From the NCBI GenBank assembly GCA_902725215.1, contig CACUVI010000025.1, positions 1 to 44,324 on the forward strand: a DNA stretch of 44,324 nucleotides, written 5' to 3'. Below are positions 43,137 through 44,324 of this stretch, piece after piece (position 1 is the stretch's first letter; each line of letters begins with the position of its first letter). The notes beneath the pieces were generated by a model. That model was not told the DNA's origin. It saw only the letters and a list, made by a program, of their open reading frames with translations, and did not search any database. The translations under genes and the position numbers were made by a program. The stretch is from Rhodospirillaceae bacterium LM-1. GTDB lineage: Bacteria > Pseudomonadota > Alphaproteobacteria > Rhodospirillales > WMHbin7.

Positions 43137-44275
43137 GGTTCCTGGCGGCCTTTCTGTTGTTGCTGCTGGCCGCCTGCGCGCCCAGGGTGGGCGTTCCCCC
43201 CGAGCCGGTGCCTCCCACCCGCCCGACCACAGGCCTTGAATTCGCGCCCGCCCAATTTTCCGATCTGCCGGGCTGGGGAAGCGACTATTTCGCGGGCGTT
43301 TTGCCAGCTTTTCAAAAATCCTGCCTCAAACTGAAAAACAAGCCCGGCTGGACGGCTTCGTGCAAGGCAGCGCAAAGCCTGCCCAGCGATCCGGTCAGCA
43401 TCAGGAATTTTCTGGAAGGACAATTCCGACCCTGGCGCGTTCAGGCGGGAGGCGGCAATCCCGACGGTTTGTTTACCGGCTATTACGAGGCGGAATTTCC
43501 CGTCACCCGCCATCAGATGTCCGCCCATCAGGTGCCGCTGCTAGGTCCGCCAGCCGATCTGGTGACGGCTGATCTGGTCTTGTTCGACAGCGCCCTTAAG
43601 GGCAGGCGGATCGATGGGCGCGTCGAGAAAAGCAAGATGATTCCTTATTTCAGCCGGGCCGAGATCGAAGCGGGCGCGCTTCACGGGCGAGCGCCCGTGC
43701 TGGCCTGGGCCGACGCGGTGGATGCGCATATTCTATCCATCCAGGGATCGGGCCGCTTGCAGATGGATGACGGCAGCGTGATGCGCGCCGGTTTCGCGGG
43801 TTCGAACGGTCACGTCTTCAAAGGCATCGGGGCCATCTTGAAGGAAAAGGGCAAGATCGGACCGGGCGAGGATTCCACCATGCCCGCCATCGAGCGCTGG
43901 CTGCGCGCCAATCAGGCTGAGGGTCGGCGCCTGATGGCAGAGAATCCGCGCTACATCTTTTTCCGCAAGGTTGAAGGCGAGGGGCCGGTCGGTTCCTTGG
44001 GCGTGCCCCTGACGCCCGAACGATCGCTGGCCATCGACAATACGCTTCTGCCTTTGGGCGCGCCTATCTGGCTGGCGACGAGATTGGCGGGCGGGCAAGC
44101 CTATCAGCGTTTGATGCTGGCCCAGGATACCGGATCGGCCATCAAGGGCGCCGTGCGCGGCGACATTTTTTTCGGGACCGGAAAGCCTGCTTTCGAGAAG
44201 GCGGGACGCCAGAAAGAGCCGGGCCGTTACTGGCTGCTGCTGCCGGTCGGCATGACGCCCGAGCAAGCGCTCTAA
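43133..44275 (+). CDS. mltA: Membrane-bound lytic murein transglycosylase A
   Basis: A 380-residue lipoprotein (lipobox LAAC) that cleaves peptidoglycan to 1,6-anhydro products. The MltA domain includes GLFTGYYEAEFPVTRH, LSIQGSGRLQ and the C-terminal 3D domain AQDTGSAIKGAVRGDIFFGTG with the catalytic Asp. It is the last complete gene in the window; the 49 bases after it hold no feature I can name. Confidence 0.95.
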   Translation: MRFLAAFLLLLLAACAPRVGVPPEPVPPTRPTTGLEFAPAQFSDLPGWGSDYFAGVLPAFQKSCLKLKNKPGWTASCKAAQSLPSDPVSIRNFLEGQFRPWRVQAGGGNPDGLFTGYYEAEFPVTRHQMSAHQVPLLGPPADLVTADLVLFDSALKGRRIDGRVEKSKMIPYFSRAEIEAGALHGRAPVLAWADAVDAHILSIQGSGRLQMDDGSVMRAGFAGSNGHVFKGIGAILKEKGKIGPGEDSTMPAIERWLRANQAEGRRLMAENPRYIFFRKVEGEGPVGSLGVPLTPERSLAIDNTLLPLGAPIWLATRLAGGQAYQRLMLAQDTGSAIKGAVRGDIFFGTGKPAFEKAGRQKEPGRYWLLLPVGMTPEQAL

Positions 44276-44324
44276 TTTGTGGCTCTTCGATTATTGAAGT
44301 GGAATTCCCCCTAATCCCCTCGCC

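Noticed and set aside
1-44324. CRISPR array, tRNA/rRNA genes, transposase, integrase, prophage or toxin-antitoxin pair
   Set aside because: I saw no regular spaced repeats, no cloverleaf-like sequence and no such protein families. A tRNA scan would be needed to be certain about tRNAs.

Overview
The window is a dense, GC-rich chromosomal segment of an alphaproteobacterium, most likely a Rhodospirillales member. The evidence is the gene order around the origin (rho-hemJ-hemH-hemE / ppsR-maf-aroE-coaE-dnaQ-secB / timA-mltA), the split his cluster beside pyrF-hslVU, and a dnaQ-secB-Tim44-MltA block typical of the class. I recognise 54 protein genes and see no tRNA, rRNA, transposase, integrase, prophage or CRISPR array. 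It reads as core chromosome, not as a genomic island.

Layout, left to right. 1-3.5 kb: an envelope cluster with divergent lpoA-like and rsmI-yraN-dolP genes, the same set found together in E. coli (yraL/M/N/P). 3.5-6.6 kb: hrcA-grpE followed one base later by a PQQ-type sugar dehydrogenase; a duplicated promoter-like element lies upstream of hrcA. 6.6-9.1 kb: rph-rdgB-hemW, overlapping by start/stop codons. 9-11.8 kb: an SDR epimerase, a TPR protein with an unknown partner, and a glutathione S-transferase. 11.9-13.7 kb: a UppP-like membrane protein that has lost catalytic motifs, overlapping gshB. 13.7-16.1 kb: lemA plus an M48 protease. 16.2-21.5 kb: dacA, cupin, membrane protein, transglutaminase, ABM protein, yifB/comM and paiB, all on the plus strand. 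21.5-21.8 kb: an unusual AT-rich non-coding gap between convergent genes. 21.8-25.4 kb: hisB-hisH-hisA-hisF-hisE-HIT on the minus strand. 25.5-28.1 kb: pyrF-hslV-hslU, ending in a two-hairpin intergenic repeat. 28.2-33.4 kb: lutA-lutB-(membrane protein)-lutC-smr-xre-GT2, minus strand. 33.4-37.8 kb: DUF4870-like protein, rho, hemJ-hemH-hemE. 37.83-38.21 kb: a region with the hallmarks of the chromosomal replication origin. 38.2-44.3 kb: ppsR-maf-aroE-coaE-dnaQ, secB, timA, mltA.

The strongest structural finding is the probable oriC between hemE and ppsR: two exact DnaA boxes, several one-mismatch boxes and an AT-rich stretch, with genes pointing away on both sides. The most interesting protein is the UppP paralogue (11917-12738), which lacks the Glu and the SRS-motif Arg required by the known enzyme. 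Other points for follow-up are the 22-bp duplicated promoter element before hrcA, the 299-bp gap at 21.5-21.8 kb with DnaA-like and CtrA-like motifs, and the small membrane protein encoded inside the lut operon. I did not find a clearly new multi-gene system; the remainder is well-conserved housekeeping content.
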